This document shows, one piece after another, positions 9,490 to 18,894 of a stretch of 64,000 nucleotides of DNA. The stretch is from Afipia massiliensis (GTDB taxonomy: Bacteria; Pseudomonadota; Alphaproteobacteria; Rhizobiales; Xanthobacteraceae): assembly GCF_014203115.1 (NCBI RefSeq), contig NZ_JACHIJ010000004.1, positions 186,001 to 250,000 of the forward strand. Reading direction: 5' to 3'. The position numbers and the translations under genes are program-made. Below the pieces are notes generated by a model. It did not search any database and was not told where the DNA came from. It worked only from the letters and a program-made list of their open reading frames with translations. How positions within the stretch are numbered: position 1 is the stretch's first letter; each line of letters begins with the position of its first letter.

Positions 9490-10683
9490 ATGTCCGGATT
9501 TCGCACCCTCGATGATGTCGACGTGAAGGGAAAGCGCGTGCTGCTGCGCGTCGACCTCAACGTGCCGATGGACAACGGACGCGTGTCCGACACCACGCGT
9601 CTGCAGCGCATCGCCAAGACCATCATCGAGCTGTCGCAAGCCGGCGGCAAAGTCGTGATCCTCGCCCATTTCGGACGGCCAAAAGGGCCGGACCCGAAGG
9701 ACTCGCTGAAGCCCGTGGCCACCGCGCTCGGCTACGTGCTGCTGCGTCACGTCGAGTTCGCCCCCGACTGCGTCGGCGAGATCGCCGAGAGAGCCGTCGC
9801 GGGGCTGAAGAACGGCGAGATTCTTTGTCTGGAGAATACCCGCTTTCATCCCGGCGAGGAGAAGAACGATCCCGCCTTCGTCGCGCAACTCGCGAAGCTC
9901 GGCGACATTTGGGTCAACGACGCCTTCTCCTGCGCGCACCGCGCCCACGCCTCGACGGAAGGCCTCGGCCGCGTGCTGCCCGGCTATGCCGGCCGCACCA
10001 TGGAAGCCGAACTCGACGCGCTGGGCAAAGCGCTGGAACAGCCGGTCCATCCGGTGATCGCCATTGTCGGCGGCTCGAAGGTCTCGAGCAAGATCGATTT
10101 GCTGGAGAATCTCGTCAGCAAGGTCGATGCGCTGGTGATCGGCGGCGGCATGGCCAACACCTTCCTGCACGCGCAGGGCGTCGATGTCGGAAAGTCGCTT
10201 TGTGAAAAAGACCTCGCCGCCACCGCGCTGCGCATTCTCGTCAAGGCCAACTCCACCAACTGCGCGATTATCCTGCCGGTCGATGCGGTGGTCGCCGAGA
10301 AATTCGAAGCCAACGCGCCGTCGCAGGCCTGTGGCCTCGACGCCATTCCCGCCGACGGCATGATCCTCGACGTCGGCCCGCAGTCCATCAAGCGGATCGA
10401 TGCGGCCATCGACGACGCCGCGACGCTGGTATGGAACGGCCCGCTCGGCGCGTTCGAAATGTCGCCGTTCGACCGCGGCACGGTTCAGGCGGCCAAATAT
10501 GCGGCAGCACGCACCAAGGCCGGCAAACTGGTGTCCGTCGCAGGCGGCGGAGACACCGTTGCGGCGTTGAACCACGCTGGCGTGGGCAAGGATTTCACCT
10601 ACGTTTCGACCGCCGGCGGCGCCTTTCTTGAGTGGATGGAAGGGAAACCTTTGCCCGGCGTCGAGGTTCTTAGAGTACGCTAA
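9490..10683 (+). CDS. pgk: Phosphoglycerate kinase
   Basis: 397 residues, normal length. It transfers phosphate between 1,3-bisphosphoglycerate and ADP. Motifs in order: [18 protein letters not shown] (substrate-binding loop), [20 protein letters not shown], the hinge region [15 protein letters not shown], and the C-terminal nucleotide-site sequence [11 protein letters not shown]. It lies downstream of gap and 57 bases upstream of fba in the same direction. Confidence 0.97.
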   Translation: MSGFRTLDDVDVKGKRVLLRVDLNVPMDNGRVSDTTRLQRIAKTIIELSQAGGKVVILAHFGRPKGPDPKDSLKPVATALGYVLLRHVEFAPDCVGEIAERAVAGLKNGEILCLENTRFHPGEEKNDPAFVAQLAKLGDIWVNDAFSCAHRAHASTEGLGRVLPGYAGRTMEAELDALGKALEQPVHPVIAIVGGSKVSSKIDLLENLVSKVDALVIGGGMANTFLHAQGVDVGKSLCEKDLAATALRILVKANSTNCAIILPVDAVVAEKFEANAPSQACGLDAIPADGMILDVGPQSIKRIDAAIDDAATLVWNGPLGAFEMSPFDRGTVQAAKYAAARTKAGKLVSVAGGGDTVAALNHAGVGKDFTYVSTAGGAFLEWMEGKPLPGVEVLRVR

Positions 10684-10740
10684 TTTCAACGGATCTGGCG
10701 CCCTTGGCGCTGCCTTCAAGACCACGGAGAACAAGCACCC

Positions 10741-11808
10741 ATGGCTCGCATCACGTTGCGTCAATTGCTGGATCATGCTGCTGAGAACGACTACGGCGTG
10801 CCGGCATTCAACATCAACAACATGGAACAGGCGCTGGCCATCATGGAAGCCGCCAGTTCCGTCGATGCGCCGGTTATCATTCAGGCATCGCGCGGCGCGC
10901 GCTCCTACGCCAACGACGTGATGCTCAAGCACATGATGGACGCGGTGACGGAAATCTATCCGCACATTCCCGTCTGTGTGCATCTCGATCACGGCAACGA
11001 ACCCGCCACTTGCATGACCGCGATCCAGGCCGGCTTCACCTCGGTGATGATGGACGGCTCGCTGAAGGCGGACGGCAAGACCCCGGGCGACTGGGATTAC
11101 AATGTCGGCGTCACCAAGACCGTCACCGACATGGCGCATCTCGGCGGCATCTCGGTGGAAGGCGAACTCGGCGTGCTCGGCTCGCTGGAAAGCGGCGAAG
11201 GCGAGAAGGAAGATGGTCACGGTTTTGAGGGCAAGCTGTCGCACGATCAGTTGCTGACCAATCCCGACGAGGCCGTGAAGTTCGTCAAGGAAACCCAGGT
11301 CGACGCGCTGGCGATTGCGATGGGCACCTCGCACGGCGCCTACAAGTTCACCCGCAAGCCGGACGGCGACATCCTCGCCATGAACGTGATCGAGGAAATT
11401 CACCGCAAGCTGCCGAACACGCACCTTGTGATGCACGGCTCGTCGTCGGTGCCGCAGGATCTGCAGGAGATCATCAACAAGTTCGGCGGCCAGATGAAGC
11501 CGACCTGGGGCGTGCCCGTCTCCGAGATCCAGCGCGGCATCAAGCACGGCGTGCGCAAGATCAACATCGACACCGACAATCGGATGGCGATGACCGGCCA
11601 GATCCGCAAGATCCTGACCGAACATCCGAGCGAATTCGATCCGCGCAAGTATCTTAAGCCCGCGATGGAAGCGATGACCAAGCTCTGCAAGCAGCGCTTG
11701 CAGGAGTTCAACACCGCGGGCCAGGCCAGCAAGATCAAGAAGGTGCTGACCACCGCCCAGATGGCGCAGCGCTACGCCAAGGGCGAGCTTCAGGCGAAGA
11801 TCGCGTAA
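10741..11808 (+). CDS. fba: Fructose-bisphosphate aldolase, class II
   Basis: 355 residues of the zinc-dependent (CbbA-type) aldolase, which cleaves fructose-1,6-bisphosphate and, in the Calvin cycle, also makes sedoheptulose bisphosphate. Motifs: [11 protein letters not shown] near the N-terminus, HLDHGNEP (metal His and catalytic Asp region), [25 protein letters not shown] and VMHGSSSVP (second metal His). Gene order tkt-gap-pgk-fba suggests coordinated expression. A repeat cluster and a strong terminator follow at 11945. Confidence 0.96.
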   Translation: MARITLRQLLDHAAENDYGVPAFNINNMEQALAIMEAASSVDAPVIIQASRGARSYANDVMLKHMMDAVTEIYPHIPVCVHLDHGNEPATCMTAIQAGFTSVMMDGSLKADGKTPGDWDYNVGVTKTVTDMAHLGGISVEGELGVLGSLESGEGEKEDGHGFEGKLSHDQLLTNPDEAVKFVKETQVDALAIAMGTSHGAYKFTRKPDGDILAMNVIEEIHRKLPNTHLVMHGSSSVPQDLQEIINKFGGQMKPTWGVPVSEIQRGIKHGVRKINIDTDNRMAMTGQIRKILTEHPSEFDPRKYLKPAMEAMTKLCKQRLQEFNTAGQASKIKKVLTTAQMAQRYAKGELQAKIA

Positions 11809-11814
11809 ATAAGC

Positions 11815-11923
11815 CATCCTTCGAGGCTCGCCGCTCAAGAGCGGCTCGCACCTCAGGATGACGATGAACTCGAATTCGTCACCCTGAGGCGCCGTAGCAA
11901 AGCGAAGGCCTCGAAGGGTGACG
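11815..11923. repeat. Intergenic REP-like repeat after fba
   Basis: Two palindromic modules: 11815-11862 (CATCCTTCGAGGCTCGC... pairing with GCTCGCACCTCAGGATG) and 11877-11923 (GTCACCCTGAGGCGCC... with GGCCTCGAAGGGTGAC). Sequence and pairing match the element between gap and pgk at 9366-9471, so they are copies of one family. Confidence 0.75.
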
Positions 11924-11944
11924 CCACTGACGTCATTTCAAATC

Positions 11945-11971
11945 GGCGGGACACAGTCCCGCCCCTTTTTT
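11945..11971 (+). terminator. Rho-independent terminator after fba
   Basis: A perfect 8-bp stem, GGCGGGAC / GTCCCGCC, with an ACA loop is followed by CC and six T residues. It ends the glycolytic gene run 137 bases after the fba stop codon and just before the ThiE-like gene. Confidence 0.88.
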
Positions 11972-12000
11972 GGCCGCAGTCAACGGGCAGATACGCCATC

Positions 12001-12681
12001 ATGGCCACAAAACCTCCCCCGCCGCGCCCCGCGCCACGGCTCTATCTGGCGACACCGCCGGTGACCGATCCCGCGCATCTTGCGTCCGATCTGCCCGCGC
12101 TGCTGGCTGCCGCTGACGTCGCCGCGGTCTTGCTACGACTCACGCCAGCCGATGAGCGCGGCATGATCCAGCGCGTCAAGGCGCTGGCACCTGTGATCCA
12201 GAAGGCCGGCGCTGCCGTGCTGCTCGACGGACATTTCGAACTGGTCGCACGCGGCGGCGCGGACGGCGCCAACCTCACCGGTATCGAGGCCATGCAGGAA
12301 GCAATGCCGACGCTGAAGCCCGATCGCATTCTCGGCGTCGGCGGCTTGATCACGCGGCACGATGCGATGGTGGCTGGTGAGGCCGGTGCTGATTATGTGC
12401 TGTTCGGCGAGCCGGATGCGAATGGCGAACGGCCTTCGGCAGACGCAATCTGCGAACGGCTGGATTGGTGGGCCGAACTGTTCGAACCGCCTTGCGTGGG
12501 CTACGCTACGACACTGGACGAGGCGCAGATGTTCGCGGCAGCCGGCGCAGACTTCGTTCTGGTCGGTGATTCCATCTGGCAGGATTCGCGCGGCGCTCAC
12601 GCCGCCCTGATCGAAGCCAGCCAGGCCATCGCGCGCGGCTTTTTGACGTCTCTCGCGCAAGCCACGCTGACGGGAGGATAA
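12001..12681 (+). CDS. Thiamine phosphate synthase-like protein (ThiE family)
   Basis: 226 residues with the TIM-barrel pattern of ThiE/TenI: RLYLATPPVTDP, then VAAVLLRLTPADE, AVLLDGHFELVARGGADGANL (normally DR/ND.. H.GQ.D in true ThiE), ILGVGGLITRHDAM, and GADYVLFGEPD. The HVGQ-type pyrophosphate motif and several substrate residues of genuine ThiE are altered, so it may be a divergent paralogue rather than the thiamine enzyme. It lies between fba and a Sel1-repeat gene and ends seven bases before the latter, suggesting co-transcription. Confidence 0.72.
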   Translation: MATKPPPPRPAPRLYLATPPVTDPAHLASDLPALLAAADVAAVLLRLTPADERGMIQRVKALAPVIQKAGAAVLLDGHFELVARGGADGANLTGIEAMQEAMPTLKPDRILGVGGLITRHDAMVAGEAGADYVLFGEPDANGERPSADAICERLDWWAELFEPPCVGYATTLDEAQMFAAAGADFVLVGDSIWQDSRGAHAALIEASQAIARGFLTSLAQATLTGG

Positions 12682-12688
12682 GACCACG

Positions 12689-13798
12689 ATGACCGCGCTT
12701 CGCCGGGCCACGCCGTTCGCAGCCGCTCATGCAAGATTTCTTGCATCGGTCGTTGCCGGTGTTGTCGCGTTTTCGGCAAGCGCTGTCGCGCAGGGCACGC
12801 CGAATCCTTTTCCGGAACCGATCAAGCCCGCCGAAAAACCTCCGGCCGCCAAATCCGCTCCGCCAAAAGCCGCCGCACCGAAAGCGAGTACGCCGAAACA
12901 GCCAAAGAAGAGCGAGCCCGCGAAGGCGGCGACCCCGCCTGCGCCCGCCGTTCCCGACAATCCGAATGCCGATCTCGCCTACGGCGCCTATCAGCAAGGA
13001 CTGTACCGCACCGCCTTCAACATCGCGCTGAAGCGTGCGCAGGAGATGGGCGATCCTAAATCGATGACGCTGCTGGGCGAACTCCATTCCAACGCGCTCG
13101 GCATCAAGCGCGACGATGCCAAGGCCGCAGAGTGGTACAAGCAGGCTGCCGACCGCGGCGACCGCGAAGCGATGTTCGCGCTCGGCATGATGCGGATCGC
13201 CGGACGCGGCGGTCCAACCAATCGCGAAGAGGGCGCCCGGCTGCTGGCCTCGTCCGCCAAACTTGGGAAAGCCGCCGCCGCCTACAATCTCGGCCTGCTT
13301 TATCTGGAAGGCCAGACCTTCCCGCAGGACGTCAAGCGCGCCGCCGAACTGTTCCGTCAGGCCGCTAATGCCGGCAACCCCGAAGCACAATATGCGCTCG
13401 CGACGCTCTACAAAGAGGGCCGCGGTGTGGAGAAGAATCTTGTCGAGGCCGCGAAGCTGATGCGCGCCGCCGCGATGGTCGACAATCTCGACGCCGAAGT
13501 GGAATACGCCATCGCGCTTTATAACGGCACCGGCACGCCCAAGGATGTGCCCACCGCGATTGCGCTGTTGAACAGGGCGGCCCGCCAGAACAGCCCGATC
13601 GCGCAAAACCGCCTGGCGCGTATTCTCGTCGACGGCCTCGGCGTTCCGATGGACAAGGTTCAGGGCTTCAAATGGCATCTGATCGCGAAAACCGCCGGCA
13701 ACGGCGATCCCGACCTCGATGCGCAGTTCGCCCAGCTCTCTGCGCTAGAGAAAGCCAAGGCTGAAGACCTCGCCAAAAAGTGGTTTGGCACGAAATGA
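12689..13798 (+). CDS. Exported Sel1-repeat (TPR-like) protein
   Basis: 369 residues. The N-terminus is a signal-like segment (ARFLASVVAGVVAFSASAVAQG, about 13-34) followed by a proline/alanine/lysine-rich linker to about residue 90. About six Sel1-type repeats of roughly 36 residues follow, such as AKAAEWYKQAADRGDREAMF and KRAAELFRQAANAGNPEAQY. Sel1 repeats are protein-interaction solenoids, often periplasmic or envelope-associated. It starts seven bases after the ThiE-like gene. Partner unknown. Confidence 0.8.
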   Translation: MTALRRATPFAAAHARFLASVVAGVVAFSASAVAQGTPNPFPEPIKPAEKPPAAKSAPPKAAAPKASTPKQPKKSEPAKAATPPAPAVPDNPNADLAYGAYQQGLYRTAFNIALKRAQEMGDPKSMTLLGELHSNALGIKRDDAKAAEWYKQAADRGDREAMFALGMMRIAGRGGPTNREEGARLLASSAKLGKAAAAYNLGLLYLEGQTFPQDVKRAAELFRQAANAGNPEAQYALATLYKEGRGVEKNLVEAAKLMRAAAMVDNLDAEVEYAIALYNGTGTPKDVPTAIALLNRAARQNSPIAQNRLARILVDGLGVPMDKVQGFKWHLIAKTAGNGDPDLDAQFAQLSALEKAKAEDLAKKWFGTK

Positions 13799-14000
13799 GC
13801 CGGGATTTTCCTCAGTCCGGCTTAATTCGAACCGAAGCTCACATTTGACGCTTTTTCTTCACGCAAACCGCCGTCCGCTTCTCTCCAAAATGCCCTGAAC
13901 GCCCTTGACGCGCCTGCGCTTTGACGCCAAGCATCCGGCATCAAAGCCCCAATCCTTCATCCCGATCCGGCCTCATTCGGATCCTTATCAAGCCGGACGC

Positions 14001-14789
14001 ATGATCCATTCAGCTCTCATCAACGTCATGGTCAAGGCCGCGCGTCGCGCGGGCCGCAGCCTCAGTCGCGATCTTGGCGAGATCGAGAACCTTCAGGTTT
14101 CAATGAAGGGGCCGGCGAATTTCGTCTCGCTCGCCGACAAGCGCGCAGAGCAGATGCTCTATGACGATCTGACCAAAGCGCGGCCGGGTTACGGATTTCT
14201 CGGCGAGGAAGGCGGCACGCGCGAAGGCACCGACAAATCCAACACATGGATTGTCGATCCGCTCGACGGCACAACGAACTTCCTGCACGGCATTCCGCAA
14301 TTCGCGATTTCGATCGCTCTGCAGCGCGAAGGCACGATCATCGCCGGCGTGATCTACAATCCCGCCACCGATGAACTCTACATGACCGAGCGCGGCAAGG
14401 GCGCGTTCCTCAACGATCAGCGCCTGCGCGTCGCCGCGCGCCAGCAGCTCAACGAATGCGTGATCGCGTGCGGCCTGCCGCATATCGGGCGCGGCGACCA
14501 TGAACTGTCCCGCCGCGAAATGGCGGAGATGCAGCAGCGCGTCGCGGGCCTGCGCCGCTTCGGTGCGGCCTCGCTCGATCTCGCGTATGTCGCGGCCGGC
14601 CGCCTCGACGGTTACTGGGAACGCAATCTCCAGCCGTGGGACATCGCAGCCGGGCTGATCATGGTGCGCGAGGCCGGCGGTGTCATCAGCGGCATCGAGG
14701 GCGGCGACACGGCGATGGCCACCGGCCATGTCGTTTGCGGCAACGAGACGATCCAGCGCGAACTGGTGAAGATTCTAAAGCCACTTTGA
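14001..14789 (+). CDS. suhB: Inositol monophosphatase family protein (SuhB-like)
   Basis: 262 residues from the ATG at 14001 (MIHSALINVMVKAARRAGRS), the usual start; the open frame extends upstream but without family similarity. It dephosphorylates myo-inositol-1-phosphate in a Mg2+-dependent reaction; SuhB members also touch transcription antitermination. Motifs: FLGEEGG (metal Glu), WIVDPLDGTTNFLHGIP (metal DPLDGTTN signature), and the C-terminal WDIAAGLIMVREAGG. It is preceded by a 200-bp gap, so it probably has its own promoter. Confidence 0.92.
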   Translation: MIHSALINVMVKAARRAGRSLSRDLGEIENLQVSMKGPANFVSLADKRAEQMLYDDLTKARPGYGFLGEEGGTREGTDKSNTWIVDPLDGTTNFLHGIPQFAISIALQREGTIIAGVIYNPATDELYMTERGKGAFLNDQRLRVAARQQLNECVIACGLPHIGRGDHELSRREMAEMQQRVAGLRRFGAASLDLAYVAAGRLDGYWERNLQPWDIAAGLIMVREAGGVISGIEGGDTAMATGHVVCGNETIQRELVKILKPL

Positions 14790-14796
14790 TGCTGCG

Positions 14797-15837
14797 CTAG
14801 GCGCGCTTCATCCGGTAGTGACTGACGCCCCACTCGGTGCCGTCGGCGTAGCCGAACAGCCCTGCGGTGGCGAGAAAGAACCAGCGCCAGCGCCTCATCC
14901 ATAGCCTGGTGTCCCGGCCGTAAACCTCGCGAAACACCGCTTCGATGGCGTCGCGGTTGCGATCGAAATTCTCAAGCCAGTCGAGCGCGGTGCGCTGATA
15001 ATGCACGCCGCTCCACTGCCATTCCTTCTCCACCACGAACAGATCAGAGTATTGCCGGATCAGATGATGGCTCGGCATCACCCCGCCGGTGAAGAAGTGT
15101 TGCGCGATCCAGTCTTCCCTGTCGGCGCGGTCGAACAGGTAAGCGCCGGATCGGTGCGTGAAGATATGCATGAAGAACTGCCCGTCCGGCTTCAGCCATG
15201 ACCGCACCCGCGTCATCAGTTCGCGCCAGTTCATCATGTGCTCGAACATCTCGACCGACACGACGCGGTCGAACGCCTGCTCCGGGTCGAACTCGTTCAT
15301 GTCGCAGGTGACGACCTTGAGATTGGTCAGGCCGCGCATTGCCGCTTCGCTCTCGATGTATTCGCGCTGGGAGTTGGAGTTCGACACTGCAACGATGCTC
15401 GCGCCGGGAAACTGCCGCGCCATCCACAGCGACAGCGAGCCCCAGCCGCACCCCAGCTCAAGAATGGATTGCTCGTCGGCGAGATCGGCATGCACAACGG
15501 TCTGCCGCAGCGCCTCCTCCTCGGCTTCCTGAAGCGTCGATCCCGCATCGCTGTAGAAGCACGACGAATATTTCCGGTTCGGCCCGAGCACCTTCGCAAA
15601 AAACGCCGCAGGCACCTCATAGTGCTGCGCATTGGCATCGGCGGTGTGTTCGGCAATGGCGCGTGCGGCCATGTCGCGCGCGGCCATGTCGCGCGCGAAG
15701 GCAGCGTCGGTCTCCGCATTGCCCATCGCGAGCTTGGCCGCCGTGCGCGAGCACAGCGCATTGATGCCGGCGCGGATCATGACATCGGGAAGCGGCGTGC
15801 GTTCGGCGGTACCGATGATGCGTGAGATCAGACTCAT
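14797..15837 (-). CDS. Cyclopropane-fatty-acid synthase-like SAM methyltransferase
   Basis: 346 residues from the ATG at 15837 (a TTG start at 15849 is possible). The N-terminal helical part is followed by HYEVPAAFFAKVLGPNRKYSSCFY, typical of CFA synthases, then the SAM motif ILELGCGWGSLSLWMA near residue 130 and SVEMFEHMMNW. The family methylates unsaturated acyl chains of phospholipids. Together with the adjacent DUF1295 gene this resembles lipid-modification cassettes of alpha- and gammaproteobacteria; the product here is not known. An exact 15-bp tandem duplication (15665-15694) gives the repeated peptide RDMAARDMAAR. Confidence 0.83.
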   Translation of the reverse strand: MSLISRIIGTAERTPLPDVMIRAGINALCSRTAAKLAMGNAETDAAFARDMAARDMAARAIAEHTADANAQHYEVPAAFFAKVLGPNRKYSSCFYSDAGSTLQEAEEEALRQTVVHADLADEQSILELGCGWGSLSLWMARQFPGASIVAVSNSNSQREYIESEAAMRGLTNLKVVTCDMNEFDPEQAFDRVVSVEMFEHMMNWRELMTRVRSWLKPDGQFFMHIFTHRSGAYLFDRADREDWIAQHFFTGGVMPSHHLIRQYSDLFVVEKEWQWSGVHYQRTALDWLENFDRNRDAIEAVFREVYGRDTRLWMRRWRWFFLATAGLFGYADGTEWGVSHYRMKRA

Positions 15838-15862
15838 GGATCGGCTCAATCTTCGAATTAAA

Positions 15863-16663
15863 CTACTGCGGCAGCGGAAAGAACTTTCTGGTGCGCGACT
15901 GATACGCCCGGTAAGCGTCGCCGCGCGAACGCAGCATCTGCTCTTCCAGCGGCGGAATGCCGGTCACATGCACCAGAATCCAGTACATGAAGACGGGACC
16001 GAGCAGCGCGAACCAGCCCCAGCCATAGCCATAGCCCGCCGAGATCGCGATCACCGGATAGGCCAGCCAGCCGAACCACTCGAAAAAGTAGTTCGGGTGC
16101 CGCGACCACGCCCACAATCCAACATCACAGACCTTGCCCTTGTTCGCCGGATCTGTTCGGAACGCCTTGAGTTGCGCATCGGCCAGCGCCTCGCCCGCGA
16201 TGCCCGTCAACAGAATCAGCGCGCCGAGATAGTCCTGCGCGCGCAGTCCTGCGACCGGAACATGCGCGGCGACGAAGATCGAGAACACCAGCGGGATCGA
16301 GCCGAAAGCCTGGTTCTGCAGAAACACAAACATCCGGCGCGGCGAATCGGCACCCCACTCCTTCGCAAAAGCCGCGTAACGCGGATCGTCTGTGATGCCC
16401 GCCGTGCGAACGGCGATATGCGTGCCGAGCCGCAGCGACCAGATGACAACGAGGGCCGCGATCAGCCATTGACGCGGCGCGATGGGCTCGCCGGCCATCG
16501 GCCAGAGCGCGCCGACGGCTCCGACGAGGCCAAGCGAAAACGTCCAGACGGTATCGACCCACCCCGAATTACCGGTGCGCTGCTGCACCAGCCATGCGCC
16601 CGTCATCAGGATAGCGAGCGCGACCGCCATGGCCGCCAACGCGCTCAGGAAGAACCAGACCAT
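15863..16663 (-). CDS. DUF1295 membrane protein (steroid 5-alpha-reductase-like)
   Basis: 266 residues with about six hydrophobic helices (for example FFLSALAAMAVALAILMTGA and ALILLTGIAGEALAD) and the C-terminal signature GLWAWSRHPNYFFEWFGW that is shared by DUF1295 and isoprenylcysteine methyltransferase/steroid reductase folds. These enzymes act on lipids in the inner membrane. It lies 25 bases upstream of the CFA-like methyltransferase in the same direction, so the two are probably an operon; a joint role in fatty-acid modification is inferred. Confidence 0.85.
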   Translation of the reverse strand: MVWFFLSALAAMAVALAILMTGAWLVQQRTGNSGWVDTVWTFSLGLVGAVGALWPMAGEPIAPRQWLIAALVVIWSLRLGTHIAVRTAGITDDPRYAAFAKEWGADSPRRMFVFLQNQAFGSIPLVFSIFVAAHVPVAGLRAQDYLGALILLTGIAGEALADAQLKAFRTDPANKGKVCDVGLWAWSRHPNYFFEWFGWLAYPVIAISAGYGYGWGWFALLGPVFMYWILVHVTGIPPLEEQMLRSRGDAYRAYQSRTRKFFPLPQ

Positions 16664-16829
16664 GACAATCCTCGCCTCAACTTCGTGGAAGAAATACGCT
16701 TCAAAGAAGCCAGGGTTTCAGGCGAGGTTCCGTAGCTGGGGTCAAATCGGCGATGGAGTCTTTTTTCCCGCCCCCGCTGTGCCATATTGATGCCCGACAC
16801 GTTCCACGGACAAGGATTGAATATCCGCC

Positions 16830-17822
16830 ATGGCAAAGACTTCCCCATCCCAAACTGCGGCCGACATCAGCGTCACGAAACTGTCAACACCGCGCATCTT
16901 CCTGGTCAGGATGATGGTGTTCCTCATTCTGTGCAGCCTGCTGCTTGTGGTCCTCTACAAGCAGATCTGGGTGGCGTTCCTCGCCAATCCCGGACTCAAC
17001 GCATTGATTGTCGGCGTTCTGGCCATCGGCATCATCCTCGCCTTCCGGCAGGTGATCCGGCTCTATCCTGAAATTTCGTGGGTCAACAGCTTCCGCATCT
17101 CCGATCCCGGTCTTGCGGTGGACCGGCGGCCGACACTGCTGGCGCCGATGGCCGCGATGCTGAGCCATCGCTCGGGCCGCATGAGCATTTCGCAACAGAC
17201 CATGCGGCATCTGCTGGATTCGATAGCTACCCGGCTCGACGAAGCGCGCGACCTGTCGCGCTACATGACGGGACTGCTGGTGTTTCTCGGCCTGCTCGGC
17301 ACATTCTGGGGCCTCATTGAAACCGTCGGCTCGGTCGGCAAGGTGATCGAAGGCCTGAAAGTCGGCGGCGATGCCGGCTCGGTGTTCGACACGCTGAAGG
17401 AAGGTCTCGCCGCGCCGCTCGGCGGCATGGGCATTTCGTTCTCGTCCTCGCTGTTCGGCCTCGCTGGTTCGCTGGTGCTCGGCTTTCTCGATCTGCAATC
17501 GAGCCAGGCGCAAAACCGTTTTTACACCGACCTCGAAGACTGGCTGGCGGAAACCGTGCGGGAATATGCCGGCGACGGCAGCAGCAGCACCGGCGACCTA
17601 AATCCCGCGCTCGACCGGCTACGGCTGGCCGTCGAGGAAATGGGATCGAACCGAACCGCGACCACCGCGATGGCCAATCTCGCCGAAGCGATCCAGGGTC
17701 TGGTGCATCACATGCGCACCGAACAGCAATTGATCCGCGAATGGGCCGACGGCCAGGGCGAGCAGAACAAAGAGATCAAGCAGCTTCTGGAGCGCCTCGC
17801 GCGTCAGCCCGAGACCAACTGA
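16830..17822 (+). CDS. MotA/TolQ/ExbB-like proton-channel protein
   Basis: 330 residues. Hydrophobic segments lie near residues 26-42, 52-72, 142-165 and 190-220. The region MTGLLVFLGLLGTFWGLIETVGSVG followed by GLAAPLGGMGISFSSSLFGLAGSLVLGFLD is the MotA/TolQ/ExbB channel core. The C-terminus is soluble and helical. It is followed 15 bases later by a MotB/OmpA-like gene, so the two should form a stator-like complex that uses ion flow across the inner membrane. No flagellar genes are nearby, so a non-flagellar role is likely. Confidence 0.85.
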   Translation: MAKTSPSQTAADISVTKLSTPRIFLVRMMVFLILCSLLLVVLYKQIWVAFLANPGLNALIVGVLAIGIILAFRQVIRLYPEISWVNSFRISDPGLAVDRRPTLLAPMAAMLSHRSGRMSISQQTMRHLLDSIATRLDEARDLSRYMTGLLVFLGLLGTFWGLIETVGSVGKVIEGLKVGGDAGSVFDTLKEGLAAPLGGMGISFSSSLFGLAGSLVLGFLDLQSSQAQNRFYTDLEDWLAETVREYAGDGSSSTGDLNPALDRLRLAVEEMGSNRTATTAMANLAEAIQGLVHHMRTEQQLIREWADGQGEQNKEIKQLLERLARQPETN

Positions 17823-17837
17823 CCGGAGATATTGGAT

Positions 17838-18866
17838 ATGGCGCTCTCGCGTTCACGCCGCAACGACAGCGGCTTCAACTACTGGCCGGGCTTCGTCGAT
17901 GCGCTGTCGACGCTGGTTCTCGCCATCGTATTCCTGCTGTCGGTGTTTCTTGTGGTGCAGTTCTTCCTGTCGCAGGAAGTCACCGGCAAGGACAAGGCGC
18001 TCGAGCGGCTGAATGCGCAGATCGCGCAGCTCAACGATCTGCTGTCGCTCGAAAAGCTCGGCAAGCTGAACCTCGACGAGCAACTCTCGCAGATGCGCGC
18101 CGGACTTGCCTCCGCCGAGGCCGAACGCGATCGCGTCAAAGGCCTGTATGACGGCCTCGCGGGCGCCGGTGCCAGTGCTGCGGGCCGTGCCACCGAACTC
18201 GGCAAGGCGCTGGATTCGGAAAAACAGGTGTCCGCGCGCGCGCTGGCGCAGATCGAAGTGCTGAACCAGCAGATCAGCGCGCTGCGCCGGCAACTGGCGG
18301 CCCTCGAGGAAGCACTCGACGCTTCGGAGAAGCGCGACAAGGAATCCCAGACCCGGATCGCCGATCTCGGCCAGCGGCTGAACGTGGCGCTGGCGCAGCG
18401 GGTTCAGGAATTGTCGCGCTATCGTTCCGAATTCTTCGGACGGCTGCGCGCCATTCTCGGCAACCGGCCGGATGTCCGCATTGTCGGCGACCGTTTTGTG
18501 TTCCAGTCCGAAGTGTTCTTCGACACCGGACAGGCGCTGTTGCTGCCGGAAGGCCGCGCCGAACTCGACAAGCTCGCAACCGCGCTGATCGATCTCGACA
18601 ACCAGATTCCGAAAGAGATCGCCTGGGTGCTGCGCGTCGACGGCCACACCGACGTGAGGCCGATCAACAGCCCGCAGTTCAAATCGAACTGGGAGTTGTC
18701 ATCGGCCCGCGCGATCTCCGTGGTGCAGTATCTCGTCTCGCTCGGCGTACCGGCGCAGCGGCTCGTTGCAGCAGGGTTTGCGGAATTCCAGCCGCTCGAT
18801 CCCGAGAAGACCGAAGAGGCTTACAAGCGCAACCGCCGCATCGAATTGAAGCTCACCGAACGATGA
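17838..18866 (+). CDS. MotB-like protein with OmpA peptidoglycan-binding domain
   Basis: 342 residues from the ATG at 17838, 10 bases after a GGAG site. One membrane helix near the N-terminus (PGFVDALSTLVLAIVFLLSV, about 16-35) contains the Asp expected of MotB-type proton carriers. A long coiled coil spans about 55-195, and an OmpA-like domain follows with FFDTGQALLLPEGRAELDKLA and VDGHTDVRPI...LSSARAISVVQYL. The protein should reach from the inner membrane to peptidoglycan. Coupled with the MotA-like gene upstream. Confidence 0.88.
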   Translation: MALSRSRRNDSGFNYWPGFVDALSTLVLAIVFLLSVFLVVQFFLSQEVTGKDKALERLNAQIAQLNDLLSLEKLGKLNLDEQLSQMRAGLASAEAERDRVKGLYDGLAGAGASAAGRATELGKALDSEKQVSARALAQIEVLNQQISALRRQLAALEEALDASEKRDKESQTRIADLGQRLNVALAQRVQELSRYRSEFFGRLRAILGNRPDVRIVGDRFVFQSEVFFDTGQALLLPEGRAELDKLATALIDLDNQIPKEIAWVLRVDGHTDVRPINSPQFKSNWELSSARAISVVQYLVSLGVPAQRLVAAGFAEFQPLDPEKTEEAYKRNRRIELKLTER

Positions 18867-18894
18867 TCCGCACGTCGCAGACCTGCATGCGATC

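Noticed and set aside
9457-11838. 793-codon open frame on the minus strand opposite pgk and fba
   Set aside because: It is antisense to two certain glycolytic genes; its composition (His/Arg/Gly-rich, no domains) is that of a reverse-strand shadow in GC-rich DNA.
12506-13678. 390-codon minus-strand frame opposite the Sel1-repeat gene
   Set aside because: Shadow frame; the plus strand shows a signal peptide and regular repeats.
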